This document shows, piece by piece, positions 50,032 through 61,324 of a DNA stretch of 64,000 nt. Positions within the stretch are counted from its first letter, which is position 1, and each line of letters opens with the position of its first letter. The notes below the pieces were generated by a model. The model was given only the letters and a program-made list of their open reading frames with translations, had not been told where the DNA came from and did not search any database. The DNA is from Cellulomonas persica (lineage in GTDB: Bacteria; Actinomycetota; Actinomycetes; Actinomycetales; Cellulomonadaceae): assembly GCF_007989825.1 (NCBI RefSeq), contig NZ_BJUA01000001.1, forward strand, positions 344,894 through 408,893, read 5' to 3'. The position numbers were made by a program, and so were the translations under genes.

Positions 50032-50811
50032 TCAGACGAGCTGGTTCTCGACGAGGTAGGCGGCCAGGCGCACGCCCGCGTCGCCGGTGTCGGTCACGAG
50101 CACGCGGTCCTCGCGTGCGGGCCGCGGCGCGGCCTCGAGCACCTCGGTGCGCGCACCGGCCGCGCCGACGAGCGTCGCGTCGAGGCCCAGGTCGGCGAGC
50201 GTGAGGGTGGTGACGGGCTTCTTGCGGGCGGCCATGATGCCCTTGAAGTTCGGGTAGCGCGGCTCGTTGGCCTGGTCCGTCACGGACACTAGCGCGGGCA
50301 GCTGCGCCTCGAGCACCTCGCTCGCGTGGTCGAGGTGGCGCGTCACGCGCACCGTCGAGCCGGTGACCTCGAGCTGCGCGGCGAGCGGCAGCGCCGGGAC
50401 GTCGAGCAGGGCCGCGACCGCCGCGGGGACCAGGGACGTCAGGCCGTCGAGGCCGGCCATCCCGGTCACGACGAGGTCCGCGCCGCCCACGTGCGTGATC
50501 GCCGCGGCCAGGACGCGCGCGGTGGCGATCGCGTCGGAGCCGGCGATCGCCTCGTCGACGACGTGCACGGCCTCGTCGGCGCCCATCTGCAGGCCCTTGC
50601 GGACCGCGTCGACGGCGTCGTCGGGACCGACGGTCAGCACGACCACCTCGCCCTCGCCCGCCGCCTCGACGAGGCTCAGCGCCGACTCGAGCGCGTTCTC
50701 GTCGAGCTCGTTCAGCGTGCCGTCACCGCCGTCGCGGACGGTGCGCCCGTCGGCGATCTGGCGGTCCGACTGGATGTCCGGGACGTGCTTGACGCAGACG
50801 ACGATCTTCAC
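50032..50811 (-). CDS. etfB: Electron transfer flavoprotein beta subunit
   Basis: EtfB is the AMP-binding partner of EtfA. The 259-residue protein starts with VKIVVCVKHVPDIQSDRQI from a GTG, and includes LNELDENALESALSLVEA, the loop VVLTVGPDDAVDAVRKGLQMGADEAVHV and the recognition-loop region LEAQLPALVSVTDQANEPRYP. The open frame continues far upstream antisense to glgX, but that part is spurious. It is the first gene of the etfBA pair. Confidence 0.94.
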   Translation of the reverse strand: MKIVVCVKHVPDIQSDRQIADGRTVRDGGDGTLNELDENALESALSLVEAAGEGEVVVLTVGPDDAVDAVRKGLQMGADEAVHVVDEAIAGSDAIATARVLAAAITHVGGADLVVTGMAGLDGLTSLVPAAVAALLDVPALPLAAQLEVTGSTVRVTRHLDHASEVLEAQLPALVSVTDQANEPRYPNFKGIMAARKKPVTTLTLADLGLDATLVGAAGARTEVLEAAPRPAREDRVLVTDTGDAGVRLAAYLVENQLV

Positions 50812-50928
50812 GTCCGGAACGTTACCCTCCGACGCTCCGGTGCATCTCGGGCGGTTCGCCCACCGGACGCGGACGACGATCGAGCGGGTCACGTCCGCGA
50901 CACGGGCACGACACGACCGTCCGTCACA

Positions 50929-53214
50929 ATGGGCGCCGTGAGCCCCCGATCGACGCCCCTGCGCCGCCCTCCTCGCCTGGGGGTGCACCCGGTCGACGGC
51001 GGCGTCGAGGTCGCGGTCCTCGCGTCGCACGCGACCGGGGTCGAGCTGTGCCTGTTCGACGGGCACGGGTCGGCACCGCACACGAGCGAGCGCCGGGTGG
51101 CGCTGCACGGTCCCGTGCAGGGCGTGTTCAGCGGTTTCGTCGCGGGCGTGCAGCCCGGCGACCGCTACGGGCTGCGCGTCCACGGCACGTGGGACCCGGT
51201 CCAGGGTCTGCGCCACAACCCCGCCAAGCTGCTCGTCGACCCGTGGGCGCGCGGTCTGGAGGGCGAGCTCGCGTACGGCCCGGAGACGTACGGGCACGTC
51301 GTCGACGACGAGTGCCGGGGTGACGTCTACGGCCCGGCGGACCCGCGCGACTCGGCCGGGCACGTGCCCTACGGCGTGGTCGTCGACACCGCAGCGTTGA
51401 CCGGCCCGGACCCGGCGGCGAACCGCCCGTGGGTGCCGTGGGAGAGCACGGTCGTCTACGAGGCGCACGTGCGCGGCCTGACGAAGCTGCACCCGCTGCT
51501 CCCGCCCGAGCTGCGCGGGACGTACGCGGGGCTCGCGCACCCCGGGGTCATCGACCACCTGCGCGGCCTGGGCGTGACGACGTTCGAGCTGCTGCCCGTG
51601 CACGCGAGCGCGTCCGAGCCGCACCTCGTCGCCCAGGGCCTGCGCAACTACTGGGGCTACAGCACGCTCGGGTTCTTCGCGCCCGAGCCCCGCTACGCGA
51701 CCGCGGCCGCGCGCGCCGCGGGACCCGGCGCGGTGCTCGCCGAGCTGCGCGGCGCGGTGCACGCGCTGCACGCGGCAGGCATCGAGGTCCTCCTCGACGT
51801 CGTCTACAACCACACGTGCGAGGGCGGGAACCCGGGCCAGCACGTGTCGTGGCGAGGGCTCGACAACACGCTCTACTACTGGCACGACGGCGGCGTCCCC
51901 GCGACGCTCGCGGACGTCACGGGCACGGGCAACACACTCGACTTCCGGCGCACGGAGGTCGTGCGCATGACGCTCGACTCGCTGCGCTACTGGGCGGACG
52001 TCGTGGGTGTCGACGGGTTCCGGTTCGACCTGGCGGTCACGCTCGCGCGCCGCTCCGACGGCTTCTCGCAGAGCCACCCGCTCCTCGTCGCGGCCGCGAC
52101 CGACCCGTCGCTGCACGGCCTCAAGCTCGTCGCCGAGCCGTGGGACGTCGGACCGGGCGGGTGGCGCACGGGGCAGTTCATCCCGCCGTGGGCCGAGTGG
52201 AACGACCGGTTCCGCAACGCGGTGCGCTCGTTCTGGCTCGCCGACCCCGCGCGCGCCGCGCACGGCCTGCCGGGCCACCGCGTGCGCGACCTGGCGACGC
52301 GCCTGTCCGGCTCGGTCGACCTGTTCGGTCACGGCGACCCGCCGCTCGTGCGGGGACCGGGTGCGTCGGTGAACTTCGTGACGGCGCACGACGGCTTCAC
52401 GATGGCCGACCTGGTCGCGTACGACCACAAGCACAACCTCGCCAACGGCGAGAACAACCGCGACGGCACCGACGACAACCGCTCGTGGAACCACGGCGCC
52501 GAGGGGCACGTCGAGCCCGACTCGCCCGCGGCCGCGGTGCTGCCGCTGCGCCGGCGCTCGATCCGCAACCTGCTCGCGACGCTCGTGCTGGCGGCGGGTA
52601 CGCCGATGCTCACCGCAGGCGACGAGATGGGCCGCACGCAGCGCGGCAACAACAACGCCTACTGCCAGGACAGCGAGCTGACCTGGGTGTCGTGGGACCT
52701 GTCCGCGTGGCGCCGCGACCTGCTCGCGAGCACGCGCTGGCTGCTCGCGCTGCGCCGCGAGCACGCCGCGCTGCGCGCGCGCCGGTTCTACACCGGCCGT
52801 CCGGCCCGGCCCGGCGGGCGCCCCGACCTGGCGTGGTTCGACGCCACGGGCACGGCGTTCGACCACGGCCGCTGGCACGACCCGCAGATCCGCACGCTGC
52901 AGATGCTGCGCGCGCTCGACGAGGACCCGGCCGTCGCGCCCGACGTCGTGCTCGTCGTCGTCAACGGCGCGCTCGCCGAGGCCGAGGTCACGCTGGCGGG
53001 CGAGCCGGCGCAGCCCGCCCGGCCGCCCGACCGGTGGCGCCTCGCGTGGGACTCGGTGTGGGAGCACCCCGACGACCAGCGCTCGTCGGCGATCGCCGGC
53101 GCGCTGCACGCGCACGCCGGCGAGGCGGTCGTGCTCGAGCCGCTCAGCCTGCGGGTCTACCTGCTCGACCCCGCCGACCCCGCAGGTCAGGACCCCGCGC
53201 CGACGCTGCGCTGA
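50929..53214 (+). CDS. glgX: Glycogen debranching enzyme GlgX
   Basis: GlgX hydrolyses alpha-1,6 branches of phosphorylase-limited glycogen. The 761-residue protein has an N-terminal CBM48 (about 10-110), then a GH13 barrel with VVYEAHVRGLTKLHP, VLLDVVYNHTCEGG, the nucleophile Asp367 in FRFDLAVTLARR, acid/base Glu403 in LVAEPWDVGPGGW and FVTAHDGFTMADLVAYDHKHN, the isoamylase/GlgX hallmark, followed by GDEMGRTQRGNNNAYCQD. The ATG at 50929 lacks a clear ribosome site; a GTG at 50938 is the alternative. It begins the plus-strand glucan region and supplies linear malto-oligosaccharides to the glgE-treS genes nearby. Confidence 0.92.
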   Translation: MGAVSPRSTPLRRPPRLGVHPVDGGVEVAVLASHATGVELCLFDGHGSAPHTSERRVALHGPVQGVFSGFVAGVQPGDRYGLRVHGTWDPVQGLRHNPAKLLVDPWARGLEGELAYGPETYGHVVDDECRGDVYGPADPRDSAGHVPYGVVVDTAALTGPDPAANRPWVPWESTVVYEAHVRGLTKLHPLLPPELRGTYAGLAHPGVIDHLRGLGVTTFELLPVHASASEPHLVAQGLRNYWGYSTLGFFAPEPRYATAAARAAGPGAVLAELRGAVHALHAAGIEVLLDVVYNHTCEGGNPGQHVSWRGLDNTLYYWHDGGVPATLADVTGTGNTLDFRRTEVVRMTLDSLRYWADVVGVDGFRFDLAVTLARRSDGFSQSHPLLVAAATDPSLHGLKLVAEPWDVGPGGWRTGQFIPPWAEWNDRFRNAVRSFWLADPARAAHGLPGHRVRDLATRLSGSVDLFGHGDPPLVRGPGASVNFVTAHDGFTMADLVAYDHKHNLANGENNRDGTDDNRSWNHGAEGHVEPDSPAAAVLPLRRRSIRNLLATLVLAAGTPMLTAGDEMGRTQRGNNNAYCQDSELTWVSWDLSAWRRDLLASTRWLLALRREHAALRARRFYTGRPARPGGRPDLAWFDATGTAFDHGRWHDPQIRTLQMLRALDEDPAVAPDVVLVVVNGALAEAEVTLAGEPAQPARPPDRWRLAWDSVWEHPDDQRSSAIAGALHAHAGEAVVLEPLSLRVYLLDPADPAGQDPAPTLR

Positions 53215-53275
53215 CCGTCGTCCGCGGGACCTCCGGCCCACCCCGTCACCGCGCTCGACGGCGATCCTGGGAGAC

Positions 53276-53794
53276 ATGGCGGGGGTCGTGGTCTTCGAGT
53301 CGATGTTCGGGTGCACGCGCGCGGTCGCGGAGTCGATCAGCGCGGGCATGACGGCGGCCGGTCTGGAGACGATCGCGCTGGACGTCAACGACGCTCTCGC
53401 GCACGACGTGACGGTGAGCCGTGCGCGGCTCCTCGTCGTCGGCGCACCCACGCACATGCGCGGCCTGTCCACGCCGCGGTCGCGCGCGCTCGCCCGGGCC
53501 CGCGGCGGCGAGGGCGAGCTCGGGATCCACGAGTGGCTCGACGCGCTGCCCGGGCTGTCCGGCCGCGCGTCGGCGGTGTTCGACACGCGTTCGTGGTCGC
53601 GGTTCGCGGGGTCCGCGGGGTCGCGCATCGAGAAGCTGCTGCGGCGGCGCGGCGCCGAGATCATCGCGCCGACGCAGGCGTTCGGCATCGAGGGCGGCGA
53701 GGACGGCCGCGCGACGATCGACGCCTCGCAGCTCGCGCTCGCGCGTGCGTGGGGCGGCTCGCTCGCGGCGCACCTGCTCTCCCCCGTCGGCTGA
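53276..53794 (+). CDS. Flavodoxin-family protein
   Basis: The 172-residue protein has the flavodoxin fold: the phosphate loop VVVFESMFGCTRAVAESI at the start (T/S residues sparse compared with classical flavodoxins), LLVVGAPTHMRGLSTPRSR for the second FMN loop, and a C-terminal half with VFDTRSWSR. The ATG is preceded by GGGAG. It may bind FMN and carry electrons or act as a quinone reductase. It lies just upstream of a FAD-dependent dehydrogenase gene but is separated by 153 bp, so a functional pairing is only a possibility. Confidence 0.75.
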   Translation: MAGVVVFESMFGCTRAVAESISAGMTAAGLETIALDVNDALAHDVTVSRARLLVVGAPTHMRGLSTPRSRALARARGGEGELGIHEWLDALPGLSGRASAVFDTRSWSRFAGSAGSRIEKLLRRRGAEIIAPTQAFGIEGGEDGRATIDASQLALARAWGGSLAAHLLSPVG

Positions 53795-53947
53795 CCGCGA
53801 CCGCACCCGTCGGAGCGCGGGTCGACGCGCTGGTCGGCACGCCGGTCCGCGTCCGGACGTCCGCCGGCACGGAGTGCTCAGGGCCCCGCGGATGAAGCCT
53901 CGACGACACCCTTCTGGACGCCCGTCCAGCGAGTTAGGCTGCGCGCC

Positions 53948-55603
53948 ATGGGTACCCACGACGTCGTGGTCGTCGGCGCAGGCCTCGCCGGGCTCGTCGC
54001 GACAGCCGAGCTGACCCGGGCCGGCCGCCGCGTGCTGCTGCTCGACGCCGAGAACGCCGCGTCGCTCGGAGGCCAGGCGTTCTGGTCGTTCGGCGGGCTG
54101 TTCCTGGTCGACTCCCCCGAGCAGCGTCGCCTCGGCGTGCGCGACTCGGCCGAGCTCGCGCTGGCCGACTGGTTCGGCTCCGCGCAGTTCTCGGACGACG
54201 GCTCGGACCGGTGGGGCCGCGCGTGGGCCGAGGGCTTCGTCGACTTCGCCGCGGGCGAGATGCGCTCGTGGCTGCACCGGCAGGGCGTGCGGTGGTTCCC
54301 GCTCGTGCAGTGGGCCGAGCGCGGCGGGTACACCGCGGGCGGGCACGGCAACTCGGTGCCGCGGTTCCACGTCACGTGGGGCACGGGCCCCGGCATCCTC
54401 GAGCCGTTCGTCCGCGCGCTGCTCGACGCGCGCGCCGTGGGCCTCGTCGACGTGCGGTTCCGGCACCGGGTCACGGGACTCGTCGTCACCGACGGACGCG
54501 TCACGGGCGTGCGGGGCGACGTGCTGCGCGACGACCACGCGGCCCGCGCGGTGCCGTCGTCGCGCGAGGTCGTGCGCACGTTCGAGGTCGAGGCCGACGC
54601 GGTCGTGGTCGCGACCGGCGGCATCGGCGCCAACCATGACCTGGTCCGCGCGACGTGGCCCGCGGACGCGGGGCGCATGCCCGAGCGCATGCTGTCGGGC
54701 GTACCGGACCACGTGGACGGCTCGGGGATCGCGGCGGCCCGCGACGCGGGCGCGGCGGTCGTGCACGCCGAGCGCATGTGGCACTACCCGGAGGGCATCA
54801 CGAACCACTCCCCCGTGTGGAGCCACCACGGCATCCGCATCCTGCCCGGACCGTCGTCGCTGTGGCTCGACGCGGACGGTCACCGCCTGCCCGTCCCCCT
54901 GTTCCCGGGGTTCGACGCGCTCGGCGCGCTGCAGCACATCACGCGACGCGGCGACGACCACTCGTGGTTCGTGCTCGACAAGACCATCCTCGGTTCGGAG
55001 TTCGCGCTGTCCGGCTCGGAGCAGAACCCGGACCTGACCGGCAAGGACGTGGGGCTCCTGCTGCAGCGCGTCAAGCCCGGCGCCGTGGGCCCGGTGGAGA
55101 CGTTCGCGCAGGCCTCGCCCGAGTTCCTGTGGGCGGACACGCCAGCCGAGCTCGCCGCGAAGATGAACGCGCTGCAGGGCGACGCGCGCATCGACGCAGC
55201 CACGCTCGAGCGCACGATCGTCGAGCGTGACCGCCAGGTGACCTCCGGGCTGGGCAAGGACCTGCAGGTCGTCGCGACGAACCAGGCGCGCACCTACGTC
55301 GTCGACAAGCTCATCCGCGTCGCCAAGCCGCACCGCCTGCTCGACCCCGCGCACGGCCCGCTGCTCGCGGTGCGGCTGTCGGTGCTCACGCGCAAGACGC
55401 TCGGCGGCCTGCACACCGATCTCGAGGGCCGCGTGCTCACGCCCGACGGCGAGGTGCTGCCCGGGCTGTGGGCCGCCGGCGAGGCCTCGGGCTTCGGCGG
55501 CGGCGGCGTGCACGGCCACCGTGCGCTCGAGGGCACGTTCCTCGGCGGCTGCCTGTTCACGGGGCGCACCGCGGGCCGTGCGCTCGCGTCCGACGTGTCC
55601 TGA
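53948..55603 (+). CDS. FAD-dependent 3-ketosteroid dehydrogenase/fumarate reductase-type protein
   Basis: This 551-residue flavoprotein opens with the FAD Rossmann motif DVVVVGAGLAGLVATAEL and the flavin-contacting segment SLGGQAFWSFGGLF. ADAVVVATGGIGANHDLV and the C-terminal LPGLWAAGEASGFGGGGVHGHRALEGTFLGGCLFTGR are typical of the succinate dehydrogenase/KstD superfamily and especially of the FAD-binding dehydrogenases resembling 3-oxosteroid delta-1-dehydrogenases. No signal or membrane segment is present. The substrate is unknown, and no other steroid or fumarate genes lie nearby. Possibly it works with the adjacent flavodoxin. Confidence 0.8.
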   Translation: MGTHDVVVVGAGLAGLVATAELTRAGRRVLLLDAENAASLGGQAFWSFGGLFLVDSPEQRRLGVRDSAELALADWFGSAQFSDDGSDRWGRAWAEGFVDFAAGEMRSWLHRQGVRWFPLVQWAERGGYTAGGHGNSVPRFHVTWGTGPGILEPFVRALLDARAVGLVDVRFRHRVTGLVVTDGRVTGVRGDVLRDDHAARAVPSSREVVRTFEVEADAVVVATGGIGANHDLVRATWPADAGRMPERMLSGVPDHVDGSGIAAARDAGAAVVHAERMWHYPEGITNHSPVWSHHGIRILPGPSSLWLDADGHRLPVPLFPGFDALGALQHITRRGDDHSWFVLDKTILGSEFALSGSEQNPDLTGKDVGLLLQRVKPGAVGPVETFAQASPEFLWADTPAELAAKMNALQGDARIDAATLERTIVERDRQVTSGLGKDLQVVATNQARTYVVDKLIRVAKPHRLLDPAHGPLLAVRLSVLTRKTLGGLHTDLEGRVLTPDGEVLPGLWAAGEASGFGGGGVHGHRALEGTFLGGCLFTGRTAGRALASDVS

Positions 55604-55707
55604 GACGCCCGTCTCGGGCTCGGATGCCCCCGTTCCACGACACGCGCACGAGGAGACTCGCCCGCTGCAGATGCCCGTGACCGGCACCTGCGGATAGGTT
55701 CGGGAAC

Positions 55708-58037
55708 GTGACGACCTCCCCCGCCGCACCGGGTCGGCGCCGCCGGGCCGCACGTGCCACCACCTCGGCCGCGCAGGCCGAGCCGCAGCGCACGACGAGC
55801 ACCGCGAGCGCCCCCGAAGCCCCGGCCCCCGCCGCCGTGACGACACCCCCCGACCCGAGCACCGCACGCGCGGTCGACGCGCGTGCCGCCGACCCGGCCA
55901 CGGCTGCTCAGGCCGCGGCCACGCCGCCCGCCATCGCTCGCACCGAGCCTCCGACGGCGCAGGCCGTGCCGGTGGAGGCTCCGTCGGCGCAGCCCCCGTC
56001 GGCGCAGCCCCCGTCGGCTCCGCGGCCGTCGACGATCGCCGGCGCGCCGCCGATCGGCCGCATCCCGGTCGTCGACGTGTCGCCCGTCGCCGAGGCCGGG
56101 CGGTTCCCCGCCAAGGCGGTCGTCGGCGAGGCGTTCCCCGTGCGTGCGACGGTGTTCCGCGAGGGGCACGACGCGGTCGCGGCGACGGCCGTGCTCGTCG
56201 ACCCCGAAGGCGTGGTGCACATGCGCGCGCCGATGGTCGACATCGCGCCCGGTCTCGACCGGTACGAGGCCAGACTGGTGCCCGACCGGACGGGGCTGTG
56301 GACCTTCCACGTCGAGGGCTGGTCCGACCCGTACGCGACCTGGGCCCACGATGCGGCGATCAAGGTCGAGGCGGGCATCGACGTCGAGCTCATGCTCGCG
56401 GAGGGCGCGCGCCTGCTGGCGCGAGCGGCCGACCGCACGGGCGAGGACGCGATGAGCCCGCACGGCGCCGCGACGCTGCGCGAGGCGGTCGAGGCGCTGC
56501 GCGACACGCACCGCTTCCCGGGTGAGCGCCTCGCGTGGGCGCTCTCGCCGCACGTGCGCCAGGCGCTCGCGCGTGAGCCGCTGCGCGACCAGGTCAGCGC
56601 GTCGCCGTCGTACCCGCTCGTCGTCGACCGCCCGCTTGCGCTCGCCGGCGCGTGGTACGAGATGTTCCCGCGCTCGCACGGCGCGCAGTGGGACGACCGC
56701 GCGCAGGAGTGGCGCTCGGGCACGCTGCGCACCGCCGCCGAGCAGCTGCCGCGCATCGCGTCGATGGGCTTCGACGTCGTCTACCTGACGCCGATCCACC
56801 CGATCGGCCTGACGAACCGCAAGGGCCGCAACAACTCGCTCGGTGCGCTCCCGGGCGACCCGGGCTCGCCGTACGCGATCGGGTCCGCCGACGGCGGGCA
56901 CGACGCGATCGAGCCCAGCCTGGGCACGTTCGACGACTTCGACGCGTTCGTCGCCCGGGCGCGCGAGCACGGCATGGAGGTCGCGCTCGACATCGCGCTG
57001 CAGTGCTCGCCGGACCACCCGTGGGTCACGGAGCACCCCGAGTGGTTCACGACGCGCGTCGACGGCTCGATCGCCTACGCGGAGAACCCGCCGAAGAAGT
57101 ACCAGGACATCTACCCGCTCAACTTCGACAACGACCCCGCGGGGCTGTACGCGGAGGTCCGCCGCGTGCTGCAGGTGTGGATCGACCACGGCGTGACGCT
57201 GTTCCGCGTCGACAACCCGCACACCAAGCCGCTCGACTTCTGGCAGTGGCTGCTCGCGGACGTCGCGCGCGACCACCCCGAGGTGATCTTCCTGTCGGAG
57301 GCGTTCACGCGTCCCGCGATGATGCTGACGCTCGGCAAGGTCGGCTTCCACCAGTCCTACACGTACTTCACGTGGCGCAGCACGAAGGCCGAGCTCGGCG
57401 ACTACCTGCAGGAGGTCTCAGGTAAGCAGGCCGCGTGGATGCGGCCCGCGTTCTGGCCGACGACGCACGACATCCTGCCGCCCTACCTGCAGGGTGCGGG
57501 CGGGCAGGCGTGGGCCATCCGCGCCGTGCTGGCCGCGCTCGGTGCGCCGACCTGGGGCATCTACTCGGGTTACGAGCTCCTGGAGAACGTGCCGCGGCCG
57601 GGTGCCGACGAGCAGATCGACAACGAGAAGTACGAGTTCCGTCCGCGCGACTGGTCGCTCGCCCGGCACCTGGGCATGGCGGACCTGATCGGCAAGCTCA
57701 ACGAGATCCGCCGCGCGCACCCCGCGCTGCAGCAGCTGCGCAACCTGCAGGTGCACCCGACGAGCGACGACGCCACGCTCGCGTTCTCACGGCACCTCGC
57801 GGCGGAGCACTCGCCGACGGGCCGCGCGAGCACGGTCGTCGTCGTGGTCTCGCTCGACCCGTGGAACGCCCGCGAGGGAGTGGTCGAGCTCGACCTGGCG
57901 TCGTTCGGGCTGCCGGCGAACGGCCCCGTGAACGCGCACGACGTCCTGCGCGACGAGCACTACACGTGGGGCGCGCAGGTCTACGTCCGGATCGACCCGG
58001 CGGAGCGGCCCGCGCACGTCGTCGTGCTGGAGCACCC

Positions 58038-58041
<4 letters not shown>
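55708..58041 (+). CDS. glgE: Maltose 1-phosphate:glucan maltosyltransferase
   Basis: GlgE extends alpha-1,4-glucan by transferring maltosyl units from maltose 1-phosphate. The 777-residue protein starts at GTG and has a Pro/Ala/Thr-rich, probably disordered extension of about 115 residues, followed by the GlgE N-terminal beta domain and the GH13_3 barrel with [19 protein letters not shown], the nucleophile Asp502 in [14 protein letters not shown], acid/base Glu531 in [12 protein letters not shown] and the third carboxylate Asp588 in [28 protein letters not shown] is typical. At the last motif many GlgE proteins have NTPD; THD is used here. The stop overlaps the treS start as GTGA. Confidence 0.95.
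55981..56020 (+). repeat. 15-bp tandem repeat in the glgE 5' region
   Basis: CCGTCGGCGCAGCCC is repeated twice in tandem (55981-55995 and 55996-56010) and partly a third time. It encodes repeated PSAQP in the disordered GlgE extension and is in frame, so slippage would change the linker length only. Confidence 0.7.
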
Positions 58042-59857
<1,816 letters not shown>

Positions 59858-59861
<4 letters not shown>

Positions 59862-61216
59862 CCGTGCTGATCGCGCGGGCACCGGACGCGTCCGACCAGC
59901 GGCTGCTCGCCGCGGTCGCCGCAGACCTGCCCGCGCGGCGCTGGTTCCCCGCCAAGGGCTCCGACGCGGATCTCACGGTGCACGCCGTCCTGCCGCTGGC
60001 CGACCCTCTGGGAGCTGCCGACGTGCGCGTCCTGCTGGTCGCCGTGCGCGGCCCGCAGGGCAGCACGCTGCTGCAGCTGCCGCTCGTCGTGGTCGGGCCC
60101 GAGGCGGGGGGCACGCCCGTCGACGACGGCCGTACGGTGCTCGACGGCGCCGCGCACCCCGCGTTCCTGCGCGCGTGGTTCGACCACGCCGAGGGCCCGC
60201 TGGGCCCGCCCGCGCCCGTCGACCTCAGCCACGTCGCACCCATCACGTCCGAGCAGTCCAACTCCTCGGTGGTCCTCGGGGCGCCGCAGCCGACCGGCGG
60301 CGCACCGGGCCGCGCGATCCTCAAGGTCCTGCGCGCGCTCCAACCGGGCGAGAACCCGGACGTCGACGTGCCGCGCCGGCTCGTCGACGAGGGATACACG
60401 GGCGTCCCGGCCCCGCTCGCCTGGATGCGCGCGACGTGGCCGGACCTTGCCGAACCCCACTCGCCGGTCACGGGCTACCTGGGCGTGGCCACGGAGTTCG
60501 TCGCCGGCGCGCGCGACGGGTTCGAGCTCGCGTGCGAGCGCGCCGCCGCGCGCACGCCGTTCGACGACGAGGCGTACCGGCTGGGTGCCGTCACCGCGCG
60601 CATGCACGCGGCGCTCCTGCGCGCCTTCCCGACGGTGGCGGACGACGACGGGCCCGACCGGCTCGCGCGCGCCCTGCTCGAACGGTTCGCGTGGGCGCGC
60701 GACGCGGTCGCGGGGCTCGAGCGGTACCGGCCCGCCGTCGAGCGCACGGCGCAGGAGGTCCGTGCGCTGCCGAGCACTCCCTCGCGCCAGCGCGTGCACG
60801 GCGACCTCCATCTGGGCCAGGTGCTGCACGTGGACGACGACTGGCTCGTGCTGGACTTCGAGGGCGAGCCGCTCGCCCCGCTCGAGGCGCGCACACGTCC
60901 CGACCTGGCCGTGCGGGATGTCGCGGGCCTGCTGCGCTCGCTGGACTACGCGGCCGCGGTCGGCGGCCTGACGGGCGACGAGGCGCAGCGCTGGACCGCG
61001 GACGCGCGCGCCGCGCTGCTGGCCGGCTACCGGCAGCACGCGACACCCGCGGCGGGCGCGTCGCGGGATGCGGACGGCACGCCGACCGACGCGCTGCTGA
61101 CCCGCGCGCTCGAGCTCGACAAGACGCTCTACGAGGCCGTCTACGAGGCGCGCAACCGCCCTGCCTGGCTGCCCATCCCGCTGGCCGGGCTCGACCGCCT
61201 CACCGCCGAGGACTGA
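59858..61216 (+). CDS. Maltokinase (Pep2/Mak)
   Basis: Maltokinase phosphorylates maltose to maltose 1-phosphate with ATP, giving the GlgE donor. The 452-residue protein has the N-terminal maltokinase cap domain ([11 protein letters not shown] and the following all-beta region), an N-lobe with [16 protein letters not shown] for the ATP-binding Lys, the catalytic loop [16 protein letters not shown] and the metal motif [17 protein letters not shown]. The tail [17 protein letters not shown] is typical. The GTG start overlaps the treS stop, which should keep the two enzymes in proportion and help metabolite channelling. Confidence 0.93.
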
Positions 61217-61235
61217 CGCCCGAGGTCCGGACGGG

Positions 61236-61268
61236 CGACGTCTGAGGTGCGGCCGCACGACGTCTGAG
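61236..61268. repeat. Pair of 11-bp direct repeats upstream of glgB
   Basis: CGACGTCTGAG occurs at 61236-61246 and again at 61258-61268, 22 bp apart (two helical turns), in the 108-bp gap between the maltokinase gene and glgB. The spacing suggests cooperative protein binding, but no regulator is known from the window. Confidence 0.4.
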
Positions 61269-61324
61269 CAGGTCATGCGGCCCGGGAACGCGCACACCGC
61301 CGCACGTGGTGGTTGGCTAGGCGC

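Noticed and set aside
50812..53688. Long upstream extension of the etfB frame, antisense to glgX
   Set aside because: EtfB begins at the conserved VKIVVCVKHVPD; the rest is antisense to glgX and shows no homology.
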